Origin: Algoriphagus aquimarinus
Lineage (GTDB): Bacteria > Bacteroidota > Bacteroidia > Cytophagales > Cyclobacteriaceae
NCBI RefSeq assembly: GCF_007997215.1
Contig: NZ_VORW01000014.1
Location: 1 to 64,000 of the forward strand
Length of the DNA stretch: 64,000 nt
Direction of reading: 5' to 3'
Shown here in pieces: positions 26,927 to 35,912 of the stretch. Made by a program: the position numbers and the translations under genes. The notes under the pieces were generated by a model, which saw only the letters and a program-made list of their open reading frames with translations, was not told the DNA's origin and did not search any database. The first letter of the stretch is position 1, and each line of letters opens with the position of its first letter.

Positions 26927-27812
26927 TTTCTGTTGACTTTACCTGGTGAATGAAAATTTCTTCCATGCTTGGGATAAGCTCCTGAAATTTGCTCACTTGT
27001 CCATACTGCATTAATTCATTTAGAAGATCATTGGGCTTTTTCCCACTTAAAGGAAGTGTGAAATTGTAGCTTCCTTCATCTTCTTTGGATATCCACTCAG
27101 CTGGCAAGTCTCTCCTGAGATGATCTAATGTGACCGAATATACCTCCGGGCGATAAGTGGATTTAAGCTTTTTGATGGTGCCATCCAGAATTTTCTTGGA
27201 GCGATTGATCATCGCTACCTGATCACAAAGGAGCTCAACAGACTCCATCCTATGAGTACTTAGGATTACTGTTGTTCCTTTTGCTTTGAGTTCTAAAATC
27301 TCATTTTTGATAATCTCAGCATTTACAGGGTCAAAGCCCGAAAATGGTTCATCGAGAATCAAAAGAGGAGGATTATGAATAATGGTAGAAATAAACTGGA
27401 CTTTCTGCGCCATTCCTTTGGAGAGATCTTCGATCTTCTTGTCTTTCCAGGTTTCCATTTCAAGTTTTTCCAGCCAGTATTTGATCTTCATCTTGGCTTC
27501 CTGCGGACTTAACCCTTTGAGTCTGGCAAAATAAAACATCTGATCCCAGACTTTCATCTTCTTATAAAGCCCACGCTCTTCTGGTAGATATCCTATCAAT
27601 CCAATATGCTTCGGCGCTAGAAGCTCTCCACCTATGTAGACTTTACCACTATCTCCATCGATAATCTGATTGATAATTCGGATCAAGGTAGTCTTACCTG
27701 CACCATTTGGACCAAGAAGTCCAAACACCACTCCTTCGGACACATTCAAATCTACATCCGTTAGTGCTTTATTGGCTCCGTAGGATTTATTAAGCTTTTC
27801 TATTTTTAGCAT
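26919..27812 (-). CDS. ABC exporter ATPase, NatA-like
   Basis: A 297-residue ATP-binding subunit. Walker A GPNGAGKT is at 34-41, the signature LSKGM at 130-134, Walker B LLILDEP at 150-156, and the switch His in LSTHRM near 190. The signature reads LSKGM rather than LSGGQ, which is usual in this NatA subgroup. A C-terminal extension of about 80 residues follows the ATPase core. It overlaps the permease gene by 8 nt; together they form a two-gene exporter, 17 nt downstream of a secreted protein gene on the same strand. Confidence 0.92.
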   Translation of the reverse strand: MLKIEKLNKSYGANKALTDVDLNVSEGVVFGLLGPNGAGKTTLIRIINQIIDGDSGKVYIGGELLAPKHIGLIGYLPEERGLYKKMKVWDQMFYFARLKGLSPQEAKMKIKYWLEKLEMETWKDKKIEDLSKGMAQKVQFISTIIHNPPLLILDEPFSGFDPVNAEIIKNEILELKAKGTTVILSTHRMESVELLCDQVAMINRSKKILDGTIKKLKSTYRPEVYSVTLDHLRRDLPAEWISKEDEGSYNFTLPLSGKKPNDLLNELMQYGQVSKFQELIPSMEEIFIHQVKSTENG

Positions 27813-27829
27813 GATTCAAAAAATTGGGA

Positions 27830-28717
27830 TTATTCTACAACTAATGAACCGACTCCCACATCAATGATCAATTCCATTAATCTCGGATCATTGGCATTGT
27901 AGCCTTTAGTGACATAGGTCCCTTTCTCTAACGGTTTTAAATATTTCGGCAAGGTAGTTTTACACATCGCCGTTGTTCTCATTTTTATTTTAATGGGAAA
28001 TGAATCCGAAGGTAGCTTTAAATGAAGTGAACCTGCACCTACGGCAGCTATCACTTGACTGCCATTTGGCATTCCTTCAGAGAAAGCCAAATCAATCTTG
28101 CCATAATTCACCTCAAAAATCATCTTTTTAGCATTCGTGAAATTGGCATTTTCAATCACCACTGTCCCCATATTTAAGGTGACTAGCAGCGTATCCATCT
28201 GGACTTGGTTAGGAGAATTACTTCCATAATGAATAGTCACATCGGCACTGGCACTTTTCACCTTAAGCTGATTAATAGTCAAATTAGCCAAGTCAAAATC
28301 TGACTTGCCCATTCCCAGATTAAAATCAAGATGATAAAGGTAATTAGTGCTCAGGCTAACATTCCAGCTGTGATCAAAATCATCAGAAGATCCTGAAAAA
28401 AGTTTTGAAGTGATACTTTTTCCTAAATTTTCAGACTCCACGTTCTTATGAATCAGAGATGTCTGAAGAATATTATTTGATATTTTCTGAGAAAAAATTG
28501 GAAGGATATTAATTTGATCAAGATGTCCATGAATATAGACAGGGTCGGAAGATTTGGTTTTCCTCAGTTGAGTGCTACTCTTATAGGTAGTAAACTCAAG
28601 AGCAACCATATCAAAACCTTCTTTTTCTGTCGCTTTGAACTCTTTGACAAGTTGCGCCTTACTCACAGCTACCCCTCCAATCATCATCAGAAAAAGCAGA
28701 CACAATTTTCTAAGCAT
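27830..28717 (-). CDS. Secreted protein of unknown function, beta-helical adhesin-like
   Basis: A 295-residue protein with a Sec signal peptide (residues 1-22, SKAQ). The mature part is mostly short strands with repeated hydrophobic patterns such as LTINQLKVKSASADVTIHYG and VVIENANFTNAKKMIFEVNY, followed by GSLHLKLPSDSFPIKI. This layered pattern is like the DUF4097/DUF2807 putative auto-transporter adhesin fold, but the match is by eye only. It precedes the natAB-like genes by 17 nt and is probably cotranscribed with them; a role in envelope stress sensing has precedent for such pairs but is inference here. Confidence 0.6.
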   Translation of the reverse strand: MLRKLCLLFLMMIGGVAVSKAQLVKEFKATEKEGFDMVALEFTTYKSSTQLRKTKSSDPVYIHGHLDQINILPIFSQKISNNILQTSLIHKNVESENLGKSITSKLFSGSSDDFDHSWNVSLSTNYLYHLDFNLGMGKSDFDLANLTINQLKVKSASADVTIHYGSNSPNQVQMDTLLVTLNMGTVVIENANFTNAKKMIFEVNYGKIDLAFSEGMPNGSQVIAAVGAGSLHLKLPSDSFPIKIKMRTTAMCKTTLPKYLKPLEKGTYVTKGYNANDPRLMELIIDVGVGSLVVE

Positions 28718-28763
28718 ACGGTAAGGTTACGAGGCGACTTTAAAAAGGTTTTTTAAAAATATA

Positions 28764-28794
28764 AAAAAAGCCAGAATTGCATCTGGCTTTTTTT
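28764..28794. terminator. Terminator after dnaJ
   Basis: AAAGCCAGA (28767-28775) pairs with TCTGGCTTT (28782-28790) around ATTGCA; flanked by an A run on the left and T7 on the right, so it can stop transcription from both sides. It lies 4 nt past the dnaJ stop. Confidence 0.88.
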
Positions 28795-28797
28795 GTT

Positions 28798-29916
28798 TTA
28801 AAAGAACTCTTTCATCTTATCGAAGAATGATTTTTCGCTATTACCTGGATCAGGTTTGAAATTATCTGAATCCTTTAGATTTTCCAGTGTTTCTTTTTCC
28901 TCTCTTGACAAATGTGTAGGTATCCATACATTTACCATGATAAGTTGATCTCCTTTGGAATATCCATTGATATCCTTGATCCCTTTACCTTTCAAGCGGA
29001 GCATCTTACCGCTTTGGGTTCCCTGATCAATTTTTATCTTAACTTTTCCTTCTATAGTAGGCACTTCTACCGAAGCTCCAAGAGCTGCGTCTATAAAGGA
29101 AACATATAGATCATATATTACATTATTACCATCGCGCTGAAGGACCTTGTCCTCAATTTCTTCAATAACAATAAGTAAATCACCTGCGATCCCACCTGGT
29201 ATTTCATTTCCCTTTCCAGACATACTTAGCTGCATTCCTTCAGCTACTCCTCCTGGGATATTGATAGAAATTACTTCCTCTTTAATTATAAGACCTCTAG
29301 CGTCTGCATCTGCCGGTTTTTTATCAACGATTTGACCACTTCCACCACAAACTCCACATGTGCTTGCTGAAACCATTTGGCCAAGCATGGTATTGACCAC
29401 CTTCTTCACTTGTCCGGCTCCTTGGCACGTAGAACAAGACTTAAATGTAACTCCGTCTGCTATCAAATGGCGCTTCACTTTTATCTTCTTTTCTACACCA
29501 TTTGCAATCTCTGCAAGGGTCATTTTCATCTTCACCCGAAGATTTGTTCCTTTTTTGGTACGTCGGCCTCCTCCGCCTCCGCCGAAAAATGATCCAAATC
29601 CACCACCTCCGCCGCCTCCGCCGAAAATATCGCCGAACTGGGAGAAGATATCATCCATGTTCATTCCGCCGCTGCCATATCCTCCAGCACCGCCTACACC
29701 TTGATGACCGAATTGATCGTAACGTTGTTTTTTCTCTGGATTGCTTAGTACCTCGTATGCTTCCGCAGCCTCTTTGAATTTATCTTCAGCTTCAGGATTA
29801 TCAGGATTTTTATCTGGGTGAAACTGAATCGCCAGTTTCCTGTAAGCTTTTTTTATTTCATCTGTTGAAGCCGATTTATTTACTCCAAGTACTTCGTAAT
29901 AATCTCTTTTAGCCAT
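28798..29916 (-). CDS. dnaJ: Chaperone protein DnaJ
   Basis: Hsp40 co-chaperone that stimulates DnaK ATPase and delivers substrates. The 372-residue protein has a J domain (1-70, HPD at 33-35), a Gly/Phe-rich stretch (about 73-118 with long Gly runs), a central zinc region and the two C-terminal beta domains ending [11 protein letters not shown]. Only two CxxCxGxG motifs are present (Cys161/164 and Cys187/190) instead of four; they correspond to the middle pair, so one zinc centre is missing. Coupled to grpE, 4 nt upstream. dnaK itself is elsewhere. Confidence 0.95.
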   Translation of the reverse strand: MAKRDYYEVLGVNKSASTDEIKKAYRKLAIQFHPDKNPDNPEAEDKFKEAAEAYEVLSNPEKKQRYDQFGHQGVGGAGGYGSGGMNMDDIFSQFGDIFGGGGGGGGFGSFFGGGGGGRRTKKGTNLRVKMKMTLAEIANGVEKKIKVKRHLIADGVTFKSCSTCQGAGQVKKVVNTMLGQMVSASTCGVCGGSGQIVDKKPADADARGLIIKEEVISINIPGGVAEGMQLSMSGKGNEIPGGIAGDLLIVIEEIEDKVLQRDGNNVIYDLYVSFIDAALGASVEVPTIEGKVKIKIDQGTQSGKMLRLKGKGIKDINGYSKGDQLIMVNVWIPTHLSREEKETLENLKDSDNFKPDPGNSEKSFFDKMKEFF

Positions 29917-29920
29917 AATC

Positions 29921-30493
29921 TTATGCTCCTATCACTACTTTTGCGTAGCGTACTACTTTATCTCCTAAGACATAACCTTTTTCGATTACGTCTACTACTT
30001 TACCTTTTAATTTTTCGTTTGGGGCAGGAATCTGTGTGATTGCCTCTTGAGTTTCAGCATCGAAAGGTTTTCCAACAAGGTCGTCCATTGGCTTTAAACC
30101 CTTAGATTCAAGAATTTTTACCAACTTATGAAAAATAAGTAGGTTGCCTTCTCTCACTTTTGATCCTTCTACTTCACTATCACTAGCTTTCAAAGCACGC
30201 TCGAAGTCATCGACTACTGGAATCAACTCCCTCAACATATCTTCCGATGCTGTGGTGATTAAATCCAAACGCTCCTTTGCTGTTCTTTTTCTATAATTCT
30301 CAAAATCTGAGTATAGTCGAAGATATTTATCTTTCAGATCAGCTACTTCGTATTCCAGCTTATTCTCATCTGAAGCAGTTTGAGGCTCTACGCCTTCGAA
30401 TTCCATTTCTGAAGAGACGTTTTCAACTGATTCTTCATTTATATTTTCGTCCTTAAGATTCATTTCTTGATCCACTTGTTCGTTATTATTCAT
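29921..30493 (-). CDS. grpE: Nucleotide exchange factor GrpE
   Basis: Releases ADP from DnaK. The 190-residue protein has an acidic, disordered N-terminus (about 1-45), a long coiled coil opening with [20 protein letters not shown], then the compact beta domain with the signature [20 protein letters not shown] near the end. ATG at 30493 is preferred; the longer frame starts only at a TTG 15 nt upstream. Overlap with dnaJ is avoided by 4 nt, so the pair is an operon. No CIRCE element or other heat-shock operator was recognised upstream. Confidence 0.96.
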   Translation of the reverse strand: MNNNEQVDQEMNLKDENINEESVENVSSEMEFEGVEPQTASDENKLEYEVADLKDKYLRLYSDFENYRKRTAKERLDLITTASEDMLRELIPVVDDFERALKASDSEVEGSKVREGNLLIFHKLVKILESKGLKPMDDLVGKPFDAETQEAITQIPAPNEKLKGKVVDVIEKGYVLGDKVVRYAKVVIGA

Positions 30494-30570
30494 AATTGAA
30501 ATAGACAATAATTGGAGCTATGGGGTTATCAATATTGTTGCCATTGCACTTTCTCTGACAAACTGACACC

Positions 30571-31566
30571 TTAACCTTCGTGAATAGCCTGCCAGATTAG
30601 ATCTTTGAGTCTGTCAAGATTGTACTGAGAGACAGATGAAATGAAAACGTGAGGAATTCCTTTAGGTACTTCTTTCTCCATTTCTTTCACCAGCTCTTCG
30701 TCCAGCATGTCTGCCTTGGATATAGCTAAGAGTCTTCGTTTGTCCAGAAGCTCTGGATTATATTTCTCTAGTTCCCCAAGAAGAATTTTGTATTGCTCTG
30801 CGATATCCGGTGCGTCGGCAGGTACCATGAAAAGTAAAATCGAGTTTCGCTCTATATGACGAAGGAACCGAATACCAAGACCTTTTCCTTCTGCTGCTCC
30901 TTCAATAATCCCAGGGATATCAGCCATCACAAAGGATTGATCGCCATGATAGCCGACTACGCCAAGATTTGGAACCAACGTAGTAAATGGATAATCTCCT
31001 ATCTCGGGTCTAGCTGCAGATATAGAGGAAAGCAAGGTTGACTTACCTGCATTAGGGAATCCTACTAACCCAACGTCAGCAAGAAGCTTCAACTCCAAGA
31101 TGATCCACTCTTCTATACCTTCTTCACCAGGTTGTGAATAATGCGGAGCTTGGTTGGTCGAAGTCTTGAAGTGGTCATTTCCTAAACCGCCTCTTCCACC
31201 TTTGGTCAGAATTATTTCCTGCCCATCTTCAGTGATTTCAAATCGCTTTTCTCCGGTCTCTGCATCCTTTGCGATAGTTCCGAGAGGTACTTCTAGGATC
31301 ATGTCTTTCCCATCCGCTCCAGTTCTTCTCCCGCCTTCTCCGCTTTTACCAGCCTCAGCGATTACATGCTTTTTATATTTCAGATGGAGCAAAGTCCACA
31401 CTTGGGTAGTGCCTCTTACTATAATATGTCCACCTCTTCCGCCATCACCTCCGTCGGGACCACCTTTTGGGACATGCTTTTCTCTTCGAAAATGAGTCGA
31501 CCCAGGTCCACCTGCGCCTGATCGGGAGCAGAACTTAACGTAATCTATGAAATTTGAATCAGCCAT
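30571..31566 (-). CDS. obg: Obg-family GTPase
   Basis: Ribosome-associated GTPase needed for 50S assembly and growth control. The 331-residue protein has the glycine-rich Obg fold at 1-159 (with [12 protein letters not shown] and [11 protein letters not shown]), then the G domain: P-loop GFPNAGKST at 169-177, switch region YPFTTLVPN at 192-200, G3 DIPG at 216-219 and a late SKAD (G4). It lacks the C-terminal OCT domain found in Gram-positive forms, as is usual here. Neighbours adk and hpt upstream form a conserved Bacteroidota group (hpt-adk-obg). Confidence 0.96.
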   Translation of the reverse strand: MADSNFIDYVKFCSRSGAGGPGSTHFRREKHVPKGGPDGGDGGRGGHIIVRGTTQVWTLLHLKYKKHVIAEAGKSGEGGRRTGADGKDMILEVPLGTIAKDAETGEKRFEITEDGQEIILTKGGRGGLGNDHFKTSTNQAPHYSQPGEEGIEEWIILELKLLADVGLVGFPNAGKSTLLSSISAARPEIGDYPFTTLVPNLGVVGYHGDQSFVMADIPGIIEGAAEGKGLGIRFLRHIERNSILLFMVPADAPDIAEQYKILLGELEKYNPELLDKRRLLAISKADMLDEELVKEMEKEVPKGIPHVFISSVSQYNLDRLKDLIWQAIHEG

Positions 31567-31576
31567 TTTTTGATAA

Positions 31577-31605
31577 AGAAAAAGGCTAAGCTTAAAAGCC
31601 TAGCC
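31577..31605 (-). terminator. Possible terminator between adk and obg
   Basis: GGCTA (31584-31588) can pair with TAGCC (31601-31605), and AGGCT with AGCCT in an alternative fold; an A-rich run on the left becomes a T-rich run on the minus strand. Competing folds make it a weak call; adk and obg may still be partly cotranscribed. Confidence 0.35.
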
Positions 31606-31640
31606 AAATATGAATTGCAAAATTAGGAAAATAAAGGGAA

Positions 31641-32213
31641 TCAGTAGCTATCAATCACCGAAGTGATGTCATTGAATATTTGGTTGATTTCTCCTACACC
31701 ATTGATTTTCTGAAGTTTGCTTTGCGAAGCATAGTAGTCTGCTACAGGAAGAGTCTCATCTAAGTACACTTTAATACGTGTATTGATTTTCTCATCATCC
31801 TGATCATCCACACGATTAGATGTTTTACCTCTTTCCTTAATTCTTACTCTTAAAACCTCTTCAGGCACATCTAACGCAATCATTCCATTGATTTCAAGTT
31901 TGTGATGAGAAAGCATTTCGTCCAAAGCTTCTGCTTGGGCAGTAGTACGTGGAAATCCGTCAAAAATAAATCCGCGCGCGTCCTTAGTTTCATTGATTTT
32001 ATCCTCGACCATGCCTATTACTACTTCATCAGGCACCAATCGTCCCTCATTCATGTACTTTTTCGCGAGCTGGCCAAGTTCCGTTCCTTCGCCAAGATGC
32101 TTTCTGAAAAGATCCCCTGTAGATAAGTGCGTAAGTCCGTATTTCTCTATAAGTTTTTCACTTTGAGTGCCTTTGCCTGCACCCGGAGGGCCAAATAATA
32201 CAATATTATACAT
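31641..32213 (-). CDS. adk: Adenylate kinase
   Basis: Interconverts ATP, ADP and AMP. The 190-residue protein has the P-loop GPPGAGKGT at 8-16, the AMP-binding segment LSTGDLFR near 34-41, and FDGFPRTTAQAEAL near 84-97. The lid is short: RIKERGKTSNRVDDQDDEKI lacks the Cys4 zinc site and the roughly 30-residue insert of long bacterial forms, so it is the short type. It lies 15 nt behind the hpt stop. Identity is secure. Confidence 0.97.
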   Translation of the reverse strand: MYNIVLFGPPGAGKGTQSEKLIEKYGLTHLSTGDLFRKHLGEGTELGQLAKKYMNEGRLVPDEVVIGMVEDKINETKDARGFIFDGFPRTTAQAEALDEMLSHHKLEINGMIALDVPEEVLRVRIKERGKTSNRVDDQDDEKINTRIKVYLDETLPVADYYASQSKLQKINGVGEINQIFNDITSVIDSY

Positions 32214-32228
32214 TCGTAAGTCTATTAT

Positions 32229-32765
32229 TTAAGGAGTACTGAGTTGATAAATATCGGGAAGATTCCTACCCAAACCATCGTAATCAAGGCCGTAACCGAC
32301 CACAAATTTATTGGGAATTTCAAAACCGACATAATCTAACGCGTAATTAAAACGAAAAGCATCAGGTTTATGCAGTAATGTTACGATGGAAAGTTTGGCT
32401 GGATTGAATTCAGAAAGTGCCTTTAACAAATAATCCATGCTGATTCCTGTGTCTACTATATCTTCCACGATAAGGACATTTTTGCCTTCAATTTTTTCTT
32501 CTAAGCCCAATATAGACCGGACCTCCCCAGTAGTTCCCATACCCGAATAGCTGCTAACCTTTACAAAAGAGGTGGAAAGAGGTAAGTCAATATATCTACA
32601 GAGGTCAGCCATGAATACAAATGATCCATTCAAAATCCCAAGTACAACTAACTCCTCTCCTCCAAAGTCTCGCGTGATTGCTTTCCCAAGCTGGGAATTA
32701 CGTTGATTAATTTTCTCAGAAGTGAGAAATATTTCAAATTCTTTATCTTTTACTAAAATATTCAT
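32229..32765 (-). CDS. hpt: Hypoxanthine phosphoribosyltransferase
   Basis: Purine salvage enzyme making IMP (and often GMP) from PRPP. The 178-residue protein has the PRPP loop VLIVEDIVDTGISM at 97-110, GILNGSFVFMADLCR near 43-57 and the C-terminal FEIPNKFVVGYGLDYDGLGR that contacts the base. ATG at 32765 is chosen; the longer frame needs a TTG. The start lies 9 nt after the stop of the M42-like peptidase gene. The order hpt-adk-obg is conserved in the phylum (general knowledge). Confidence 0.95.
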   Translation of the reverse strand: MNILVKDKEFEIFLTSEKINQRNSQLGKAITRDFGGEELVVLGILNGSFVFMADLCRYIDLPLSTSFVKVSSYSGMGTTGEVRSILGLEEKIEGKNVLIVEDIVDTGISMDYLLKALSEFNPAKLSIVTLLHKPDAFRFNYALDYVGFEIPNKFVVGYGLDYDGLGRNLPDIYQLSTP

Positions 32766-32774
32766 TCTCAATTA

Positions 32775-33683
32775 TTAGAGTTTTTCCATTAAATATGGAT
32801 AAATCTTAAGCATAGCCTCCAAATCAACTAAGGAAACCTTTTCGTCAGGCGTGTGGACATTCTCCTCAGCCGCACCGATAAAACACCAATCAATCGCATA
32901 AGGGGAAAACTGAACCTCTCTACCATCACTGCCACCGTACTCTTCTACCTCAAGCTGATAAGGAATCCCACTATCGCTCACAAGGTCAATGATTCTATCA
33001 ATAAACTTCTTTCTCGGGATAAATTTATCCCGAATAGAGATCACAACTCCATTATGGAACTGCACTCCCTCAGTAATCCATGTGATGTCTGCTATCAATG
33101 CCTGCTTAATAGGAGAAGTTTCTTGAATAAATTTGAGCAAAAACGGCATGCTTCCGCCCCCATGTTCCTCAAATGTGGAAAAAATCACCCAACCATCGGT
33201 AATAGTTTCGCAAAGCTTTAAGGCCGTATATACTCCCAATCTATTATCTAAATAGGCTGCCTGTATATATTCTTCATCAATTCTGATGTTTTGAGCAAAA
33301 GAAAGTCGAGTTCCAGGAGCAATTCCCCGAGGAAAATCATGAGTAATGTCATTTTCTTGACCTTTTAATTTACATGATATCTCGCCTAGAGAATCTCTTC
33401 CCTCTAGAATAGTACCTTCAATTATTTCAGGACCTCCGACGCTAATTAACTGATTATTATACCTTGACATGAAACCAATGGTGTCGATGTGCGCAAAAAC
33501 CGCAGTTCTAGGCACTCCGAATTTCAATAAAATACAATCATGAAAATCTTCACCAGAATAGATTTCAGGCAAAACATTCCAATAATTCTTTCGTTGGTCT
33601 ATATATTGTAAAAGAAAATCTGATGTTTCAGACTCATCACCCGAAACACTATTTTGTTTGAGGATTTCGAATAGAAATTTCAT
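32775..33683 (-). CDS. M42/M20-like zinc aminopeptidase
   Basis: A 302-residue metallopeptidase-like protein. The dinuclear metal site is traced by AHIDTIGF (His65, Asp67), YLDNRLG (Asp146), FEEHGGG (Glu172, Glu173) and the late VHTPDEKV segment with the final His. These match the M42/M20 clan layout. M42 enzymes are cytosolic aminopeptidases forming large tetrahedral shells; this protein is slightly shorter than usual. No signal peptide is seen. It is the first gene of the run leading to hpt-adk-obg. Confidence 0.85.
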   Translation of the reverse strand: MKFLFEILKQNSVSGDESETSDFLLQYIDQRKNYWNVLPEIYSGEDFHDCILLKFGVPRTAVFAHIDTIGFMSRYNNQLISVGGPEIIEGTILEGRDSLGEISCKLKGQENDITHDFPRGIAPGTRLSFAQNIRIDEEYIQAAYLDNRLGVYTALKLCETITDGWVIFSTFEEHGGGSMPFLLKFIQETSPIKQALIADITWITEGVQFHNGVVISIRDKFIPRKKFIDRIIDLVSDSGIPYQLEVEEYGGSDGREVQFSPYAIDWCFIGAAEENVHTPDEKVSLVDLEAMLKIYPYLMEKL

Positions 33684-33779
33684 TTTGGCATAAATTATGT
33701 TAATATTTCATCGATAAATTTGAACAAAGACAGGAATTATTTATTTCCCGGAATTGGGTTTAAAATAATTCAGCTAGAT

Positions 33780-33808
33780 TTGTAGTAAATTAAAAGTTAA
33801 TAAATTTG
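33780..33808 (+). promoter_or_regulatory. Bacteroidota-type promoter of the OmpA-family gene
   Basis: TTG at 33780-33782 and TAAATTTG at 33801-33808 are separated by 18 nt, matching the phylum consensus (TTG near -33, TAnnTTTG near -7). The predicted transcript starts near 33814, giving a leader of about 40 nt. This is the clearest promoter in the window and fits an abundant outer-membrane protein. Confidence 0.75.
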
Positions 33809-33854
33809 TATTCACATCAATCAACACTTAAAATTTGAACAAAAATTTTTTGTT

Positions 33855-35141
33855 ATGAAAAAACTAATACTATCTACCCTAATGGCAGGAGCTTTGGCAT
33901 TTGGAGCCAACGCCCAAGAATTCGACAAGTGGTCACTTGAAGTAAACGGCGGTTTTAACAAACCAATGGCTCCTTTGACCCCTGGATTTCTTTCGCCTTC
34001 CCTTAACCTTGGTCACATTGACTTTGGTGCTCGTTACATGTTCAATGAAAAATTCGGTGTCAAAGTAGACTACGGTTTTGGTTCTTTTAAAGAAGCTGAA
34101 AACGGAAACCCTTCGACTGGTACTTTTAGTACAAAATACAACCGATTAGATCTTCAAGGTGTTGCAAACATTGGTCGTATCATGAATTTTGAATCTTTTA
34201 CAAGATCATTTGGATTGTTACTTCATGGTGGAGCAGGCATTGGCCAAGTTAAGCCTGAAGAAAATCTTCATGCAGGATTCAAAGATGATGTTTACACTTT
34301 AATCTTTGGAGTTACTCCTCAATTGAAGTTGGGTAAAGGAGTTGCACTTGTAGGTGACATCTCTACTATCCTAAACGGTCGTCAGACTGTTGCATTTGAT
34401 GGCGCTTCAGCAATCACTGCTCAGTCAAACAATGGCTTCTACGGAGCTAATGGAACTTGGTGGACTGGAACTCTTGGAGTTCAGTTTTACTTAGGTAAAA
34501 ATGAGGAGCATGCTGATTGGTTCATCGCAGCTGATAAATATGCTACTAAAGAAGAGCTTGCTACTCAGATCAACGGTATCAAAGATATGTTGAAAGATTC
34601 TGACGGTGATGGCGTTCCTGATTACTTGGACAAAGAGCCTAATACTCCAGCTGGAGCTAGAGTAAACTCTTCAGGTATGACTTTGGATTCTGACGGTGAC
34701 GGAACTCCTGATCACATGGACAAGTGTCCATTCCTTCCTGGCCCAGTATCTACAAATGGATGTCCAGTTGAGGAAGTACAAGAGCAAGTTGATTTCTTCA
34801 AGAAAGCAATCAATGACGGTTACGTAAACGTATACTACGCATTCGATAGCGCTAAGCCGCTTGGATACTCTACTAGCGCTGCAAACTATGTATCTAACTT
34901 CTTGAAAAAGAATCCAGGAGTAAGTGTTGAGATTAAAGGTTATGCTGACGAAATCGGCCCTGAAGATTACAACATGAAGCTTTCTGAAAAAAGAGCTAAA
35001 GCAGTTTATGACATCATAGTTGCTTCTGGAGTTGATGCTTCTAGACTATCTTACAAAGGATACGGTGAAGACACTAGCGTTGATAAATCTTCTGCTGACG
35101 CAAGACAATTGGCTAGAAGAGCTAGCTTCGAAGTGAAGTAA
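33855..35141 (+). CDS. OmpA-family outer-membrane protein with TSP3 repeats
   Basis: A 428-residue protein: signal peptide 1-20 (ANAQ), an N-terminal beta-barrel of about 200 residues, two calcium-binding thrombospondin-3-like repeats (DSDGDGVPDYLD and DSDGDGTPDHMD, with a CPFLPGPVSTNGCP pair), and a C-terminal OmpA peptidoglycan-binding domain from about 320. The domain has GYADEIGPEDYNMKLSEKRA followed by the usual LSxxRAxxV helix and ends in ARRASFEVK. It should tie the outer membrane to peptidoglycan and be abundant; the strong promoter and terminator agree. Such proteins are major outer-membrane components in Cytophagales. Confidence 0.93.
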   Translation: MKKLILSTLMAGALAFGANAQEFDKWSLEVNGGFNKPMAPLTPGFLSPSLNLGHIDFGARYMFNEKFGVKVDYGFGSFKEAENGNPSTGTFSTKYNRLDLQGVANIGRIMNFESFTRSFGLLLHGGAGIGQVKPEENLHAGFKDDVYTLIFGVTPQLKLGKGVALVGDISTILNGRQTVAFDGASAITAQSNNGFYGANGTWWTGTLGVQFYLGKNEEHADWFIAADKYATKEELATQINGIKDMLKDSDGDGVPDYLDKEPNTPAGARVNSSGMTLDSDGDGTPDHMDKCPFLPGPVSTNGCPVEEVQEQVDFFKKAINDGYVNVYYAFDSAKPLGYSTSAANYVSNFLKKNPGVSVEIKGYADEIGPEDYNMKLSEKRAKAVYDIIVASGVDASRLSYKGYGEDTSVDKSSADARQLARRASFEVK

Positions 35142-35164
35142 TTCACCCCGATATATTACATTAA

Positions 35165-35198
35165 AAAAAGAGCTCGATATTCTATCGAGCTCTTTTTT
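35165..35198 (+). terminator. Strong terminator of the OmpA-family gene
   Basis: AGAGCTCGATA (35169-35179) pairs perfectly with TATCGAGCTCT (35183-35193) around TTC, followed by T-rich sequence to 35198. It lies 23 nt past the stop codon. Confidence 0.92.
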
Positions 35199-35858
35199 AT
35201 TGCTCTCACTGTCCTTACTTATAAGGTTTGAGCATAAAATCGTCCCCTCCCTTTAGGAATAAGTCCAAATACCGCCTTTCATCCATTTGGCATGTTCTCC
35301 TATGTAAAACTGTCTTACCTGATAAATATTCAACTCACATAGTCTGACCGTTACTATTATACTCATGATCGATGCTGGACTTTACGAATAAGACAACATA
35401 GACCAAATGAACAAGAACGCTAACATTATTCAAGGTGTAGAAAGATCTAGTGTAATTCGGTCTAAAATTGCCTTAAACAAAATTTTTATCACCCAGAAAA
35501 ATTGTGGCAGTATATATCATTGCAAAAATAATTGATGCCTTGAAAAGTCTATTTACATTGTTGTCTGACGTCACATGATTGCCAATTACATAGAGAATGT
35601 CCACAATTGTGTATATTCTTCATCTATCTAGACAGACTAGATATTCTTAACCTTTTGAACTTGACCAGCTATTCAATATCCTTAACCAATAAATAAATCG
35701 TCATAAAAGTCGAATCAAACCTTATTTCAACTAAATAATTATCTAAATCATCTAGACTTCCTTCAACCTCAGATTGAGGCCACTAAAAAATAAAACTTGC
35801 TTATACCACTAAATAAGAGGGATATATAAAATACCAACTCCTTTTTTTCAACTAAAAC
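35199..35858. other. 660-nt gene-free stretch between ompA-like gene and sdhB
   Basis: No frame of convincing length or family exists here; the longest plausible one is a 42-codon ATG frame at 35407-35535 with no recognisable features. Base composition is AT-rich. TGTCCACAATTGTG near 35610 contains one weak DnaA-box-like piece, not enough for an origin. No tRNA-, RNase P- or 6S-like fold was recognised by eye. It is the longest non-coding run in the window and could hide a small RNA. Confidence 0.5.
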
Positions 35859-35886
35859 CAAAAAAAGCCGACTCTCGTCGGCTTTT
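35859..35886 (-). terminator. Terminator of the sdhCAB operon
   Basis: AGCCGAC (35866-35872) pairs with GTCGGCT (35877-35883) around TCTC; the A run at 35860-35866 gives the T run on the minus strand. It lies 27 nt past the sdhB stop. Confidence 0.88.
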
Positions 35887-35912
35887 TCATTCTTTATGAA
35901 TTTCTGATTCAA

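Noticed and set aside
29502-29777. Several plus-strand frames inside dnaJ
   Set aside because: They are shadows of the Gly-rich coding region on the other strand, giving Pro/Arg-rich nonsense.
35407-35535. 42-codon ATG frame in the long gap before sdhB
   Set aside because: No recognisable motif, no promoter or ribosome-binding signal, and AT-rich frames of this size arise by chance.
35590-35630. Origin-like region with DnaA box
   Set aside because: Only one imperfect box, no cluster, and neither dnaA nor dnaN nearby.
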